From positions 1 to 35,249 of the forward strand of contig DAOMZG010000039.1 of assembly GCA_035437945.1 (NCBI GenBank): a DNA stretch of 35,249 nt. The letters are read 5' to 3'. Within the stretch, counting starts at the first letter, position 1; each line of letters begins with the position of its first letter. Positions 1-8,436 of this stretch are shown here, piece after piece. The notes below the pieces were generated by a model. It had not been told where the DNA came from and searched no databases. It saw only the letters and a list, made by a program, of their open reading frames with translations. Source of the DNA: UBA9464 sp003445095 (GTDB lineage: Bacteria > Verrucomicrobiota > Verrucomicrobiia > Limisphaerales > UBA9464). The position numbers and the translations under genes are program-made.

Positions 1-414
1 GTGTCGATCGCCAACCACGAGTGCTCGCGCGAGGACGTCGACCGGGTGCTCGACCAGGCCCGGCGCATCTCGATGCCGCTCGACCGCACGGTCATCCACG
101 TGCTGCCGCAGGACTTCGTCATCGACCAGCAGGACGGCGTGCGCGAGCCCGTCGGCATGAGCGGCGTGCGCATCGAGGCGCGCGTCCACCTCGTCACGGC
201 CGCCGTGTCGAGCGTGCAGAACGTCACCAAGTGCATCGAGCGTTGCAACCTCCACGTCGCCGAGCTGGTGCTGACGCCGCTCGCGAGCGCCGAGGCCGTG
301 CTCACCGAGGACGAGAAGGAGATCGGCGTCGCCCTCATCGACATCGGCGGCGGCTCGACGGACGTGGTCATTTACGCCGACGGCTCGCTGCGCCACACCG
401 GCGTCATCCCGGTC
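1..414 (+). pseudogene. ftsA: Internal ftsA fragment, foreign to this contig
   Basis: These 138 codons encode a central piece of the actin-like division protein FtsA: the end of subdomain 1A, the whole SHS2/1C insert (EPVGMSGVRIEARVHLV..A) and the beginning of 2A with its second phosphate loop, DIGGGSTD, near residues 115-122. Both ends of FtsA are missing. Only 2 of the 138 codons end in A or T, whereas many codons do so immediately after 414, so the base composition changes abruptly. The wording of the fragment is closest to what I remember of Myxococcota-type FtsA, but that is from memory. The best explanation is a chimeric read or misassembled contig end. A real gene fusion would need an in-frame join that removes the essential parts of both proteins. 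Confidence 0.8.
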
Positions 415-2325
415 GATCAGTTTCTGGCGGGCTGGGACCTGACTGGGAGTGTCGGGGTGGCCAATGCCACGCAAACAGCCGCAGACAACGGAACGATTCC
501 GGAACAAGACCACGTGGGCTTCCTGCAAGGTGAAGGTTCGGCGATCAGCCAACTAATCATCGGAGTCGTACCGAACACGGAATATAGCCTGACCTTCGCT
601 TACAACGCCCCGACTGGTTCGGCACCGCGCCTGCAGGTGAAGGTCGGTGAGGCCGTGGTCTCTGAGGAGAACGTCACGCCGGTGGGCGGTGCCAATCCGT
701 ACGCGACCAAAACCGTCAAGTTCACGCCCACCGAAGTGACGGCGCGCATTACGTTCACTCAGGTGGCGGCCGGTGATCAAACGGTGGTGCTGGACGATAT
801 TCGGCTGGTCGGCTTGACCGCGCCCCCGTTAACCCCGCTCGAGTTCTCACCCATCGTGGGTGAATTGAGTCCCGGCCAAACCTTGGCGGTTACCCTCACC
901 ATTCCGCCCGAGGCCAATGCGACGGGACCATTCGAAGTGCAATTGCGCAGTGCGAATTCCGGAGTTGCCACGCTCCCCGCGGCCAACGAAGAGGGAGTGC
1001 TCACGGTGGCGTTTACGCAGGGCGGACCTCGCGTCGCCAATTTCAACGTGTTGGCAGTGAGTCGAGGTTCGACCCGAATCGAAGTCCCACAATCCGGTGG
1101 GTTTCCCGTGAACGACGACGTGTCAATCAACGTGGTCTCCTCGTTCGTGCGAAATCCCAGCTTCGAAAGTACGGCGGCACCTGGAGGGATTGGCGTCGGA
1201 CCCGTGCTCGCATGGGAAAGCACGGGAACAGTGGGTCTCAACAAGGCCGGGCAGCCGTTTGCGGACAACGGGCAATTCCCCGACCGCAATCAGGTTGCGT
1301 TGATCCAGGGCGCGGGCTCGCTTCAGCAGACGATTTCGGGACTTAAGCCGGGCACCAACTACTGGCTCCAATTCCGCTACAACGCTCGTAATTGTTGTCC
1401 GGAAGGCAGCACCACGGAATTGACCGTCACTTTCGCCGGTCAGGAACTTGGGAAGTTTACGGCGACCGCCGTGCTCGATGAAAACCCGTACAACTCGCCA
1501 TCGATCAACTTCGTCCCAACCGGTGCGGAAGGCGTACTGAAATTCAGCGCGGCTCCCACCGGCGATGCCACGTTGCTGTTGGACGCGATTACCATCGTGG
1601 AGCGCAGCTCATCCGAGGTCTTGGTGCTCAATCCAAGCTTTGAAGCGAGTGGTTCTCCTCAGGGCGTCGGATACATCCAACCAGCGAGGGTTTCTGGTTG
1701 GGACATGACGGGTGGTTACGGCGTGAACGTGGATACGGTTGGGCCGTTCACAGACAACGGAGTCGCGGCAGCGCAGGACCTGGTGTTGTTCATGCAGGGC
1801 AACGGCTCTTCGGCCTCGCAATTGATCAACGGGTTGGTCGCCAACCAAAAGTTCACACTGATTTACGAAGTCAACGCCCGCAACGGTGGCGGACCGGAAG
1901 CCACGACTTACTCAGCGACTCTCGACGACGCGGTGTTGATGGAGGAGGAGCTGACTCCGGTCGGCGTGGGAAATCCCTACTATGCACGGTACGTCGTGTT
2001 CACCGCTGCGGCGGAATCCGGCATCCTGAAGTTCGCGCATACGACTTCGAGTGGCGATCACACCTTGTTGCTTGACGATGTCCGGGTGGTGCCCGGGGAA
2101 GTCGCTCCGCCGATCCCGCAGCCTAAATTGGCAGTCAGCGTCACGACGGAAGGCAAGATTCGCCTGGCGTGGCCCATGACATTTGAGGGCTACCTCGTGC
2201 AAAAAAGTGACAAACTCGACGCCACTTTCGTTCCCGATGATTCCCCGGTAATCATTGAGGACCCCGATTACGTCGTCATCATCGAACCGGCCGCGGCCGC
2301 TCAATTCTATCGCCTGTCGAACTGA
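1..2325 (+). CDS. Secreted galactose-binding-like repeat protein, 5' part replaced by an ftsA fragment
   Basis: The open frame runs from the window edge to TGA at 2325, but only about residues 139-774 belong to this protein. Three repeats of about 150 residues are visible. Repeat 2 begins NPSFES at residue 385 and repeat 3 begins NPSFEA at 544. Each carries a GWDMTG/AWESTG strand, a DNG turn, a Q.I.GL..... segment and a closing LLLDD.R.V strand, which resembles DUF642/galactose-binding beta-sandwiches. Repeat 1 starts abruptly at its GWDLTG strand, so its first 20 or so residues are missing. An Ig-like stretch (about 276-380) separates repeats 1 and 2. The C-terminus (about 706-774) is the short beta domain ending in AQFYRL that closes many verrucomicrobial secreted proteins. 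The signal peptide must lie on the lost 5' part. The likely role is extracellular carbohydrate or surface binding; the ligand is unknown. A strong hairpin follows the stop. Confidence 0.75.
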   Translation: MSIANHECSREDVDRVLDQARRISMPLDRTVIHVLPQDFVIDQQDGVREPVGMSGVRIEARVHLVTAAVSSVQNVTKCIERCNLHVAELVLTPLASAEAVLTEDEKEIGVALIDIGGGSTDVVIYADGSLRHTGVIPVDQFLAGWDLTGSVGVANATQTAADNGTIPEQDHVGFLQGEGSAISQLIIGVVPNTEYSLTFAYNAPTGSAPRLQVKVGEAVVSEENVTPVGGANPYATKTVKFTPTEVTARITFTQVAAGDQTVVLDDIRLVGLTAPPLTPLEFSPIVGELSPGQTLAVTLTIPPEANATGPFEVQLRSANSGVATLPAANEEGVLTVAFTQGGPRVANFNVLAVSRGSTRIEVPQSGGFPVNDDVSINVVSSFVRNPSFESTAAPGGIGVGPVLAWESTGTVGLNKAGQPFADNGQFPDRNQVALIQGAGSLQQTISGLKPGTNYWLQFRYNARNCCPEGSTTELTVTFAGQELGKFTATAVLDENPYNSPSINFVPTGAEGVLKFSAAPTGDATLLLDAITIVERSSSEVLVLNPSFEASGSPQGVGYIQPARVSGWDMTGGYGVNVDTVGPFTDNGVAAAQDLVLFMQGNGSSASQLINGLVANQKFTLIYEVNARNGGGPEATTYSATLDDAVLMEEELTPVGVGNPYYARYVVFTAAAESGILKFAHTTSSGDHTLLLDDVRVVPGEVAPPIPQPKLAVSVTTEGKIRLAWPMTFEGYLVQKSDKLDATFVPDDSPVIIEDPDYVVIIEPAAAAQFYRLSN

Positions 2326-2331
2326 TGGGCC

Positions 2332-2360
2332 GGCGGCTTCGGACACCGTCCGAAGCCGCC
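2332..2360 (+). terminator. Hairpin after the repeat-protein gene
   Basis: A perfect 12-bp stem (2332-2343 with 2349-2360) encloses a 5-base loop and begins 7 bases after the stop codon at 2325. The tail is C/T-rich but has no clean T run, so it is either an intrinsic terminator with a weak U tract or an mRNA 3'-end stabiliser. Confidence 0.6.
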
Positions 2361-2569
2361 CCCTTCGTCCCTTCTATCGTAGCTTACGCTCCGTGGGCCG
2401 TGCGACGGGCCCGGCGGAGTGGTCTGCGTGACCGCAAGGCAGCACAGGAGCGGAGAGATTGCCCCAGGCGCAGCAGCGGGGGCCTTCAGCCATCGGCCAG
2501 CGGCCAGCGCCCGACCTGGCACAATTCTCCCCGCGCTTGTATTTCTTTGGCTGACCGACACCCTTTGCC

Positions 2570-4660
2570 ATGCCGATGAAACGCGCGCCTCGTCTGCTCT
2601 CGACTATGCTCACCGCCAGCGTCCTCGCTTCTGCCCTTTACGCGGACGAGGGCATGTGGCTTTACACCAATCCGCCCCGCCAAATCCTTAAGGAACGTCA
2701 CGGATTCGAAATCACCGACGCGTGGTTGAACCACTTGATGAAGTCGTCCGTGCGCTTCAATTCCGGCGGCTCGGGAAGCTTTGTCAGCGAAGACGGTTTG
2801 GTGCTTTCAAATCATCATGTGGGGGCCGACTCGATCCAAAAGATGAGTTCGACCGGCAAGGATTTTCTCCGCGATGGCTTTTACGCCCAACGCCCAGAGG
2901 ACGAAATCAAGTGCGTGGACTTGGAGCTGAATGTCTTGATGACCATTGAAGACGTCACCGCTCGGGTGAACGCGGCGGTGCCAGCGAACGCCCCGGCGGA
3001 CGAAGCATTTTTGGCTCGGCGAAAAGTGATCGCGGAAATCGAAAAAGAATCGCAGGACAAGACCGGACTTCGCTCCAACGTCATCACCCTGTATCAGGGC
3101 GGCGCCTATCACTTGTATCGATTCAAACGGTACACCGACGTCCGCCTGGTGTTCGCGCCCGAACAGCAGGTGGCGTTTTTCGGTGGTGACCCTGATAACT
3201 TCGAGTTCCCGCGCTACGACCTCGATATCTGTCTCTTTCGCATCTACGAAAACGGCCAGCCGGTTCATCTCCCCCATTACCTGCGCTGGTCGAAAGACGG
3301 CGCCCAAGATGGTGAGCTGACGTTTGTCTCAGGCCATCCTGGTCGCACTAGCCGGTTGCTCACGATGGCCGAGCTGGAATATCTGCGAGACAATCAGTTT
3401 CCTTATACGCTCGAACGGCTGAAGCAACTTGAAGTGTTGCTGTTGTCGTGGAGCGGACGAAGCGAGGAGAATGCCCGTCGCGCCAAGGACGATTTGTTTG
3501 GCTACCAGAATTCTCGGAAAGCGCGCGATGGTGGCATGGCCGGACTGCTCGATCCCGGACTTATGGGCCGCAAGGCGACCGCCGAACAGCAGTTTCGGAC
3601 TCGCCTGGCCGCGAGCGGAGAGTATCCCGACGCGGTAGCGGCTTACGACAAGATCGCCGCGGCTCAGCGCGAAATCGGTAAGATTGCGCTGCGGTACCGC
3701 TTCCTCGAAACCGACCACGGATTTAACAGCGATAGCTTCGGGATCGCTCGTACCTTACTTCGCGCCGGCGAGGAACGTCCCAAGGCGAACGGCGAACGTC
3801 TCCCTGAATTTTCCGATTCCCAAAAGGAACCGCTGGAACTCGAACTCTTTTCCGACAAACCGATCCACGCCGATCTCGAGATTCTAAAGCTTGCCGACTC
3901 GCTGACGTTCATGGCGAATCAACTCGGCGCTAACGATCCGACGGTTCAGCGCGTTCTCGCGGGTAAGTCGCCGCGGATCCGCGCGGCGGAACTCATCAAT
4001 GGTACTAAGGTCCGCGACGTCGCGTTTCGCAAGAAACTCTACGAAGGCGGCACGGCGGCGGTTCAGTCAGCTCAGGATCCCTTGGTTGAAGTCGCTCGGT
4101 CGATCGACGCCGAGGCACGTGACTTGAGGAAGACCATCGAGGCTCAGAGCGAAATCAAGCAACAAGCCCAAGCGGCGATTGCGAAGGCCCGTTTCGCGTT
4201 GGAGGGCGCGAGCTCCTATCCCGATGCGACCTTTACCCTGCGTCTCGCGTTCGGAACAATTCGAGGCTTTAAGGAAAATGGCAACACGGTGCCACCGTTC
4301 ACGACCATGGGCGGGCTCTTCGAGCGCAACGCGGCAATGAAAAACCAGCCGCCCTTCGATCTGCCGGAGCGCTGGCTCAAGAAGAAGTCCGCCCTCAACT
4401 TGCAGACGCCGCTCAATTTCGTGAACACGGCAGACATCATCGGCGGCAATTCTGGCAGCCCCGTGGTGAATCGGGCCGGCGAATTTGTGGGCATCATCTT
4501 CGACGGGAATCTGCAATCGCTGGTGCTGGATTTTGTTTATGACGACGTCCAAGCCCGAGCGCTCAGTGTAGACAGCCGGGCAATCATCGAAGCCCTTGAC
4601 AAAGTTTACGGGGCTGCCGACCTGGTGCATGAATTGCGGACGGGTAAACGAAAGACGTGA
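2570..4660 (+). CDS. S46 family dipeptidyl-peptidase (DPP7/DPP11 type)
   Basis: This is a secreted serine exopeptidase that should release dipeptides from the N-termini of peptides in the periplasm. A signal peptide covers about residues 1-25 and is followed by the family start DEGMWLYTN. The catalytic elements are visible: NHH at 81-83 (His82/83), Asp219 in the DLDICLFR strand, and Ser628 in GGNSGSPV. The length of 696 residues is normal for S46. The residue 18 positions after the serine is Gly646 (in FDGN). In characterised S46 enzymes a Gly here goes with a hydrophobic P1 residue and an Arg with Asp/Glu, so a DPP7-like specificity is inferred. The ATG at 2576 is an equally possible start. 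No Shine-Dalgarno is seen. The gene stands alone, with a divergently placed rhodanese downstream on the other strand. Confidence 0.9.
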   Translation: MPMKRAPRLLSTMLTASVLASALYADEGMWLYTNPPRQILKERHGFEITDAWLNHLMKSSVRFNSGGSGSFVSEDGLVLSNHHVGADSIQKMSSTGKDFLRDGFYAQRPEDEIKCVDLELNVLMTIEDVTARVNAAVPANAPADEAFLARRKVIAEIEKESQDKTGLRSNVITLYQGGAYHLYRFKRYTDVRLVFAPEQQVAFFGGDPDNFEFPRYDLDICLFRIYENGQPVHLPHYLRWSKDGAQDGELTFVSGHPGRTSRLLTMAELEYLRDNQFPYTLERLKQLEVLLLSWSGRSEENARRAKDDLFGYQNSRKARDGGMAGLLDPGLMGRKATAEQQFRTRLAASGEYPDAVAAYDKIAAAQREIGKIALRYRFLETDHGFNSDSFGIARTLLRAGEERPKANGERLPEFSDSQKEPLELELFSDKPIHADLEILKLADSLTFMANQLGANDPTVQRVLAGKSPRIRAAELINGTKVRDVAFRKKLYEGGTAAVQSAQDPLVEVARSIDAEARDLRKTIEAQSEIKQQAQAAIAKARFALEGASSYPDATFTLRLAFGTIRGFKENGNTVPPFTTMGGLFERNAAMKNQPPFDLPERWLKKKSALNLQTPLNFVNTADIIGGNSGSPVVNRAGEFVGIIFDGNLQSLVLDFVYDDVQARALSVDSRAIIEALDKVYGAADLVHELRTGKRKT

Positions 4661-4799
4661 TGGGAAGCTCGAGAAACTTCTGTCATCAGCGAAGATTAGT
4701 GTTTATTAGCGGTTCAAGATCGGCGTTCGGGTTTGAATCTCGACACGCGCACGGCTCTCCAGAGCGTCGCCCACCAGACTCGTCATGGAGTCGGCACCA

Positions 4800-5354
4800 C
4801 TACCGCGCTTTCTCCGTGATCGGCGCGCGCAATTCTGGCTTCAGGAGTTTGCCAAAACTCTCGCTGTATGGATGCACCTGCGTCGCTACGCCACCGTCTC
4901 GTACGAGGGGGCGGCCTTCGTTGGCCCATTGGAAAAGCGACCCTTCTAGGTTAAGCACCTGGGCAAATCCGGCTCGCAACAATCGAGTCGCGCAATTCGA
5001 GGACCGATAACCGATCGAACAGTACAACACCACCGGACGATTGGTGGGCAGACTTGGCAGAAGTTCCCTTGCAGAAGTGTCGGGCGCGACCCAGCGCGCT
5101 CCGGCCAAATGGCTCACTTCAAATTCAGCCCGCGTTCGGACGTCGATAATCTCTGGTTGAACTCGCTTGGTGTTGTTCAGCCAAGCTGCCAATTCCGCGG
5201 TCGTGAGATGTTTCACCTCGGGAAAGCGCTCTTGAACGAGAGCCTTCATCTTCTCTAGCCCGTCCTTGGCTGCCTGTCCGACCGGGGAATTCCACACGCT
5301 GAGTAGTGCCAAGCTGCCTTTCGTGAAAACTCGCCATGCCCGAGCCACCGTCAT
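4800..5354 (-). CDS. Rhodanese-like domain protein
   Basis: A single rhodanese domain occupies roughly residues 50-150. It has the EIIDVRTRAEF strand, the HLAGARW turn and the active-site loop YCSIGYRSS with Cys112, the residue that carries persulfide sulfur in this family. Conservation of the Cys suggests an active sulfurtransferase; the acceptor is unknown. The first 28 residues are hydrophobic enough for a weak signal peptide or anchor, so export is possible but uncertain. A C-terminal tail of about 25 residues follows the domain. The ATG at 5354 is used. The gene is divergent from the oxidoreductase at 5467, with about 110 bases between the two starts, so they may share a control region. 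Confidence 0.85.
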   Translation of the reverse strand: MTVARAWRVFTKGSLALLSVWNSPVGQAAKDGLEKMKALVQERFPEVKHLTTAELAAWLNNTKRVQPEIIDVRTRAEFEVSHLAGARWVAPDTSARELLPSLPTNRPVVLYCSIGYRSSNCATRLLRAGFAQVLNLEGSLFQWANEGRPLVRDGGVATQVHPYSESFGKLLKPELRAPITEKAR

Positions 5355-5466
5355 GCTGCGAGGATAATCGGCATTGGCCCCTTGTCAGCAGCGAGCGATT
5401 CGCGACAACCTTGCCACCCACGCTCACGGGTTACCGACAACCGATCACTGATCACCTCCGCGCCCC

Positions 5467-6624
5467 ATGTCTCTCCGCCTTGGTCTAATCGGACTCGGCA
5501 ATATTGGCCGACACCACGCCGCGTACCTTCTCGATGGCAAAGTGCCGCGCTGCGAACTCGTCGCCGTTTGCAATCCCACTTTGGCCCGACTGGAGCCATA
5601 CCGAACTCGCGGGCTCAAGGTATTCACCGACCCCCACGAGTTGATCCAGTCCGGTGTGGTGGATTCGGTCCTCATTGCGACTCCGCATTATCAACATACG
5701 GCGCTGGGCATCGCCGCCCTGGAGGCTGGCCTACATGTGATGGTCGAGAAGCCCATCTCGGCGCACAAGGCCGATGCGGAACGACTACTCGCGGCCGCCG
5801 CCAGCCGGCCGGAGCTGATTCTCGCCGGCATGTTCCAACTCCGCGTCGAACCGCGGTACGCCAAGATCCGGGCCCTGTTAGCCGGTGGCGACCTGGGACA
5901 AATTCAACGGGTTACTTGGATCAACACCGATTGGTTCCGGACTGAGACTTACTACGCGAGCGGTGGCTGGCGGGCCACTTGGCGAGGAGAAGGCGGCGGT
6001 GTCTTACTCAATCAATGCCTGCACAACCTCGACGTGCTGGCGTGGCTGCTCGGCCTTCCGGCCCGAGTGCGTGGCTTCTGCCAATTCGGTCGCTGGCACC
6101 GCATCGAAGTCGAGGACCAGGTCACCGCGTATTTCGAGTACGCCAATGGCGCTACGGGAACATTTCTGAGCAGCACCGGTGAAGCCCCGGGTACCAATCG
6201 ATTTGAGATCGCCGGTTCACGCGGCCGCGTCGTGCTCGAGAATAATCGCCTCACTTTCACGCGTAACGAAGCCGATGCACTCGACTGGAGTCGCACGGTG
6301 AATATCGGCTTCAGCAAACCGGACGTTTGGAATATTGAAATTCCATTCTCCGACGCCGCCACACCCCACGCGACTTTGATGCAGAACTTTGTGGCCGCGG
6401 TTCTCGATGGGGCGCCGCTCATTGCGTCGGGTGCGGACGGCTTACATTCCGTCGAGCTGGCCAACGCGATTACTTTTTCATCACTCTTAGGTCAAACCCT
6501 GGAACTTCCGCTCGATGGCGCAGCGTGGGAACGGAAGCTGGCGGAGCTCGGTGCCAGTTCAAAACTGACGAAGGAAATTCGAACCGTGGTCACCGACGAT
6601 TTTGCGGCGTCATTTCGGCGGTAA
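5467..6624 (+). CDS. Gfo/Idh/MocA family NAD(P)-dependent oxidoreductase
   Basis: The N-terminal Rossmann fold shows the dinucleotide motif GLGNIG (residues 9-14) and the family signature EKP at 94-96, whose Lys is catalytic. The C-terminal alpha/beta substrate domain has the conserved His at 186 in the GGGVLLNQCLHNLD helix. The length of 385 is typical. Members oxidise or epimerise sugars, inositols or sugar acids. The exact substrate cannot be read from the sequence, and verrucomicrobial genomes hold many paralogues. It is monocistronic: the rhodanese lies divergently upstream and ychF converges from downstream across a region with a long palindrome. Confidence 0.9.
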   Translation: MSLRLGLIGLGNIGRHHAAYLLDGKVPRCELVAVCNPTLARLEPYRTRGLKVFTDPHELIQSGVVDSVLIATPHYQHTALGIAALEAGLHVMVEKPISAHKADAERLLAAAASRPELILAGMFQLRVEPRYAKIRALLAGGDLGQIQRVTWINTDWFRTETYYASGGWRATWRGEGGGVLLNQCLHNLDVLAWLLGLPARVRGFCQFGRWHRIEVEDQVTAYFEYANGATGTFLSSTGEAPGTNRFEIAGSRGRVVLENNRLTFTRNEADALDWSRTVNIGFSKPDVWNIEIPFSDAATPHATLMQNFVAAVLDGAPLIASGADGLHSVELANAITFSSLLGQTLELPLDGAAWERKLAELGASSKLTKEIRTVVTDDFAASFRR

Positions 6625-6931
6625 GGCGTTTGGACTGGGCCGCGGCAAAGCCGTGCGACCTTTTGTTGCACCTGCAACAAAAGGTCGCACCTGGGAAAGG
6701 GTTGATTGGGGATCGGATTCGGCCTTGGCCAAGAGATAGCGGAGCCTGATATCGTCCATCGCCGATGATTTGTGGCTCAATGCTCTAGATCATCGATCAA
6801 GCCGAGCCCGGTTTACGCCCGAGCCGTTGGCGTCCCTAGATTTCTTCAGCTCGCATTCTCTCATGCGGGTCCATCTGGGCAGGGGGAGATTGCTCAACTG
6901 GGCGGGACCCAGATGCCGGCGGCTCTTTTCG
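6625..6931. other. Convergent intergenic region
   Basis: These 307 bases lie between two converging stops. They hold the long palindrome at 6653-6690 and a second inverted repeat (8 bp, 6872-6879 with 6908-6915) just beyond the ychF stop, which may act as the ychF terminator. Bases 6631-6656 resemble a degenerate copy of a dispersed repeat family I associate with Pedosphaera-like genomes. I see no gene here. Confidence 0.5.
6653..6690. repeat. Perfect 18-bp-arm palindrome
   Basis: Bases 6653-6670 are exactly reverse-complementary to 6673-6690, leaving only CC between them; as RNA this gives a 17-bp stem with a 4-base loop. It sits 29 bases after the oxidoreductase stop and faces the converging ychF gene, a position suited to a bidirectional terminator. 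It lacks a T run outside the stem. Such perfection over 36 paired bases suggests recent origin or selection. Confidence 0.8.
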
Positions 6932-8035
6932 TCACACATTGAACTTGAAGAGCAGCACGTCGCCGTCCTTCACGACGTATTCTTTGCCTTCCATTCGGTA
7001 CAATCCCTTGTCCCGAGCAGCCGCCACCGAGCCGCAGTTCACCAGGTCTGTGTAGGCAACCGTCTCCGCTTTGATAAAGCCACGTTCGAAGTCGCTGTGG
7101 ATGACGCCCGCTGCTTTCGGTGCCGTGTCGCCGGCGTGAATGGTCCACGCGCGCACTTCTTTTTCGCCCGCCGTGAAGTAGGTGCGCAAGCCGAGCAAAT
7201 GGTAGGTGGCGCGAATGAGCGCGCCCACACCCGATTCCGTAACGCCCAATTCGGCCAGAAACTGTTTCGCTTCTTCTTCCGACAGGTCCACCAAGTCGCT
7301 TTCGATCTGTGCCGAGATCACCACCGCTTCGCACGCCAGGTGTTGCTTTACGTACTCGCGGACTTTCTGCACGAATGGATTGGAGTCTGCTTGGACCAGG
7401 TCACTTTCTTTGACGTTGCAGGCGAAGATGGTCGGCTTGTCCGTCATCAGCCAGAACAGCTTGGAAATCGCCCGTTCTTCCGGAGTCAGTTCCAGCGTTA
7501 GCGCCGGCTTTCCGGCGTCGAGATGCGGCTGGAGCTTTTGCAAGACCCCTTGCTCGGCGAGCGCTACTTTGTCACCCCGCTTCGCATCCTTGGACACTTT
7601 CTCCAGTCGTTTATTGATTCCTTCCAAGTCAGCCAACACCAGTTCGGTCGTGATCGTCTCGATGTCGCGCACCGGATCGACCGTGCCGGTCACGTGATGG
7701 ATGTCGGGATCTTCGAAGCACCGCACCACCTGCACGATGGCATCCACTTCGCGAATGTGACTGAGGAACTTGTTGCCCAGCCCTTCTCCGGCGCTGGCGC
7801 CTTGGACAAGACCGGCGATGTCCACAAACTCGATCGCGGCCGGGATGACGACATTGGTTCGCGCAATCTTCTGCAACACGGCGAGCCGGGAGTCAGGCAC
7901 GGTCACCACCCCCACATTGGGGTCGATGGTGCAAAACGGATAATTAGCGGCCTGGGCTTTGCGCGTGCGAGTGACCGCATTGAAGAGAGTGGACTTCCCC
8001 ACGTTCGGGAGCCCGACGATGCCAGCTTTGAGCAT
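6932..8035 (-). CDS. ychF: Redox-regulated ATPase YchF (Obg/HflX-like P-loop protein)
   Basis: This is a universally conserved TRAFAC-class P-loop protein that binds the ribosome and, unlike other Obg members, prefers ATP. The G1 loop GLPNVGKST is at residues 8-16, the G3 DIAG at 72-75, and the G4 position reads NVKE at 207-210 in place of NKxD, which is the YchF hallmark that shifts specificity from GTP to ATP. A coiled-coil segment lies near 140-170 and a TGS domain ends the protein (about 283-366). At 367 residues it is full length. It is the last gene of a minus-strand series; 83 bases separate it from the FtsB-like gene upstream, so co-transcription is possible. Confidence 0.97.
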   Translation of the reverse strand: MLKAGIVGLPNVGKSTLFNAVTRTRKAQAANYPFCTIDPNVGVVTVPDSRLAVLQKIARTNVVIPAAIEFVDIAGLVQGASAGEGLGNKFLSHIREVDAIVQVVRCFEDPDIHHVTGTVDPVRDIETITTELVLADLEGINKRLEKVSKDAKRGDKVALAEQGVLQKLQPHLDAGKPALTLELTPEERAISKLFWLMTDKPTIFACNVKESDLVQADSNPFVQKVREYVKQHLACEAVVISAQIESDLVDLSEEEAKQFLAELGVTESGVGALIRATYHLLGLRTYFTAGEKEVRAWTIHAGDTAPKAAGVIHSDFERGFIKAETVAYTDLVNCGSVAAARDKGLYRMEGKEYVVKDGDVLLFKFNV

Positions 8036-8118
8036 ATGGAGCCGCGGAGCATGGCCGCCGCTGGGGTCAGCGCAAGGTGGAAGGATGCCGGAGAAAATCG
8101 GATCGGGCCGAGTTCCGG

Positions 8119-8436
8119 TCAGCGTTGAGGCTCGAATCGAATGATCGTTTCGCCGGGGCGCGCGACTCCTTGCTCCCGCGCGGCGCGTTCGACGGCTTTG
8201 GGATCATTTTGGAGCGCATTCACCTGGGTTTGCAGGCGGCGATGTTCAGCCTGCAACGCGCTGAGCAAAGCGCGCTTGGTTTCCAACTCGACCCGCATCC
8301 CTCGATTCTGCTGGATCAAGGGCAAGTAACTGAGTCCGGCACCCGCCAAGAGCGCCAAGACGATCAAGAGGATCAACAGCCGGTTGGCAAAGCCCCACAA
8401 GCCGCCCCCGTCGCGCGCGGTGTCAAAGTCACTCAT
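8119..8436 (-). CDS. FtsB/DivIC-like septum formation initiator protein
   Basis: This is a small bitopic membrane protein of 105 residues. A short cytoplasmic head is followed by a transmembrane helix (about 17-40), a coiled coil (about 41-76) and a tail with the motif AREQGVARPGE (86-96), which matches the family's conserved end (REKLGMVRPGE type). FtsB/DivIC members link FtsL and FtsQ in the divisome on the periplasmic side. The ATG at 8436 overlaps the stop of the upstream lipoprotein gene by one base (TAATG), so it is the natural, translationally coupled start. A longer frame upstream has no family similarity. Confidence 0.82.
   Translation of the reverse strand: MSDFDTARDGGGLWGFANRLLILLIVLALLAGAGLSYLPLIQQNRGMRVELETKRALLSALQAEHRRLQTQVNALQNDPKAVERAAREQGVARPGETIIRFEPQR

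Noticed and set aside
411..420. GATC at the chimeric join as a proximity-ligation scar
   Set aside because: Filled-in DpnII joins would read GATCGATC; here a single GATC occurs, which is too common to carry weight.
2388..2420. GC-rich imperfect inverted repeat upstream of the S46 peptidase
   Set aside because: The arms pair poorly and such strings are frequent in GC-rich spacers.
4661..4799. Possible small gene after the S46 peptidase
   Set aside because: The frame there runs antisense into the rhodanese gene, has low-complexity composition and no start context.
6770..7501. A 243-residue plus-strand open frame over the ychF 3' half
   Set aside because: It is antisense to the conserved YchF sequence and has the Arg/His/Phe-rich composition of a mirror frame.
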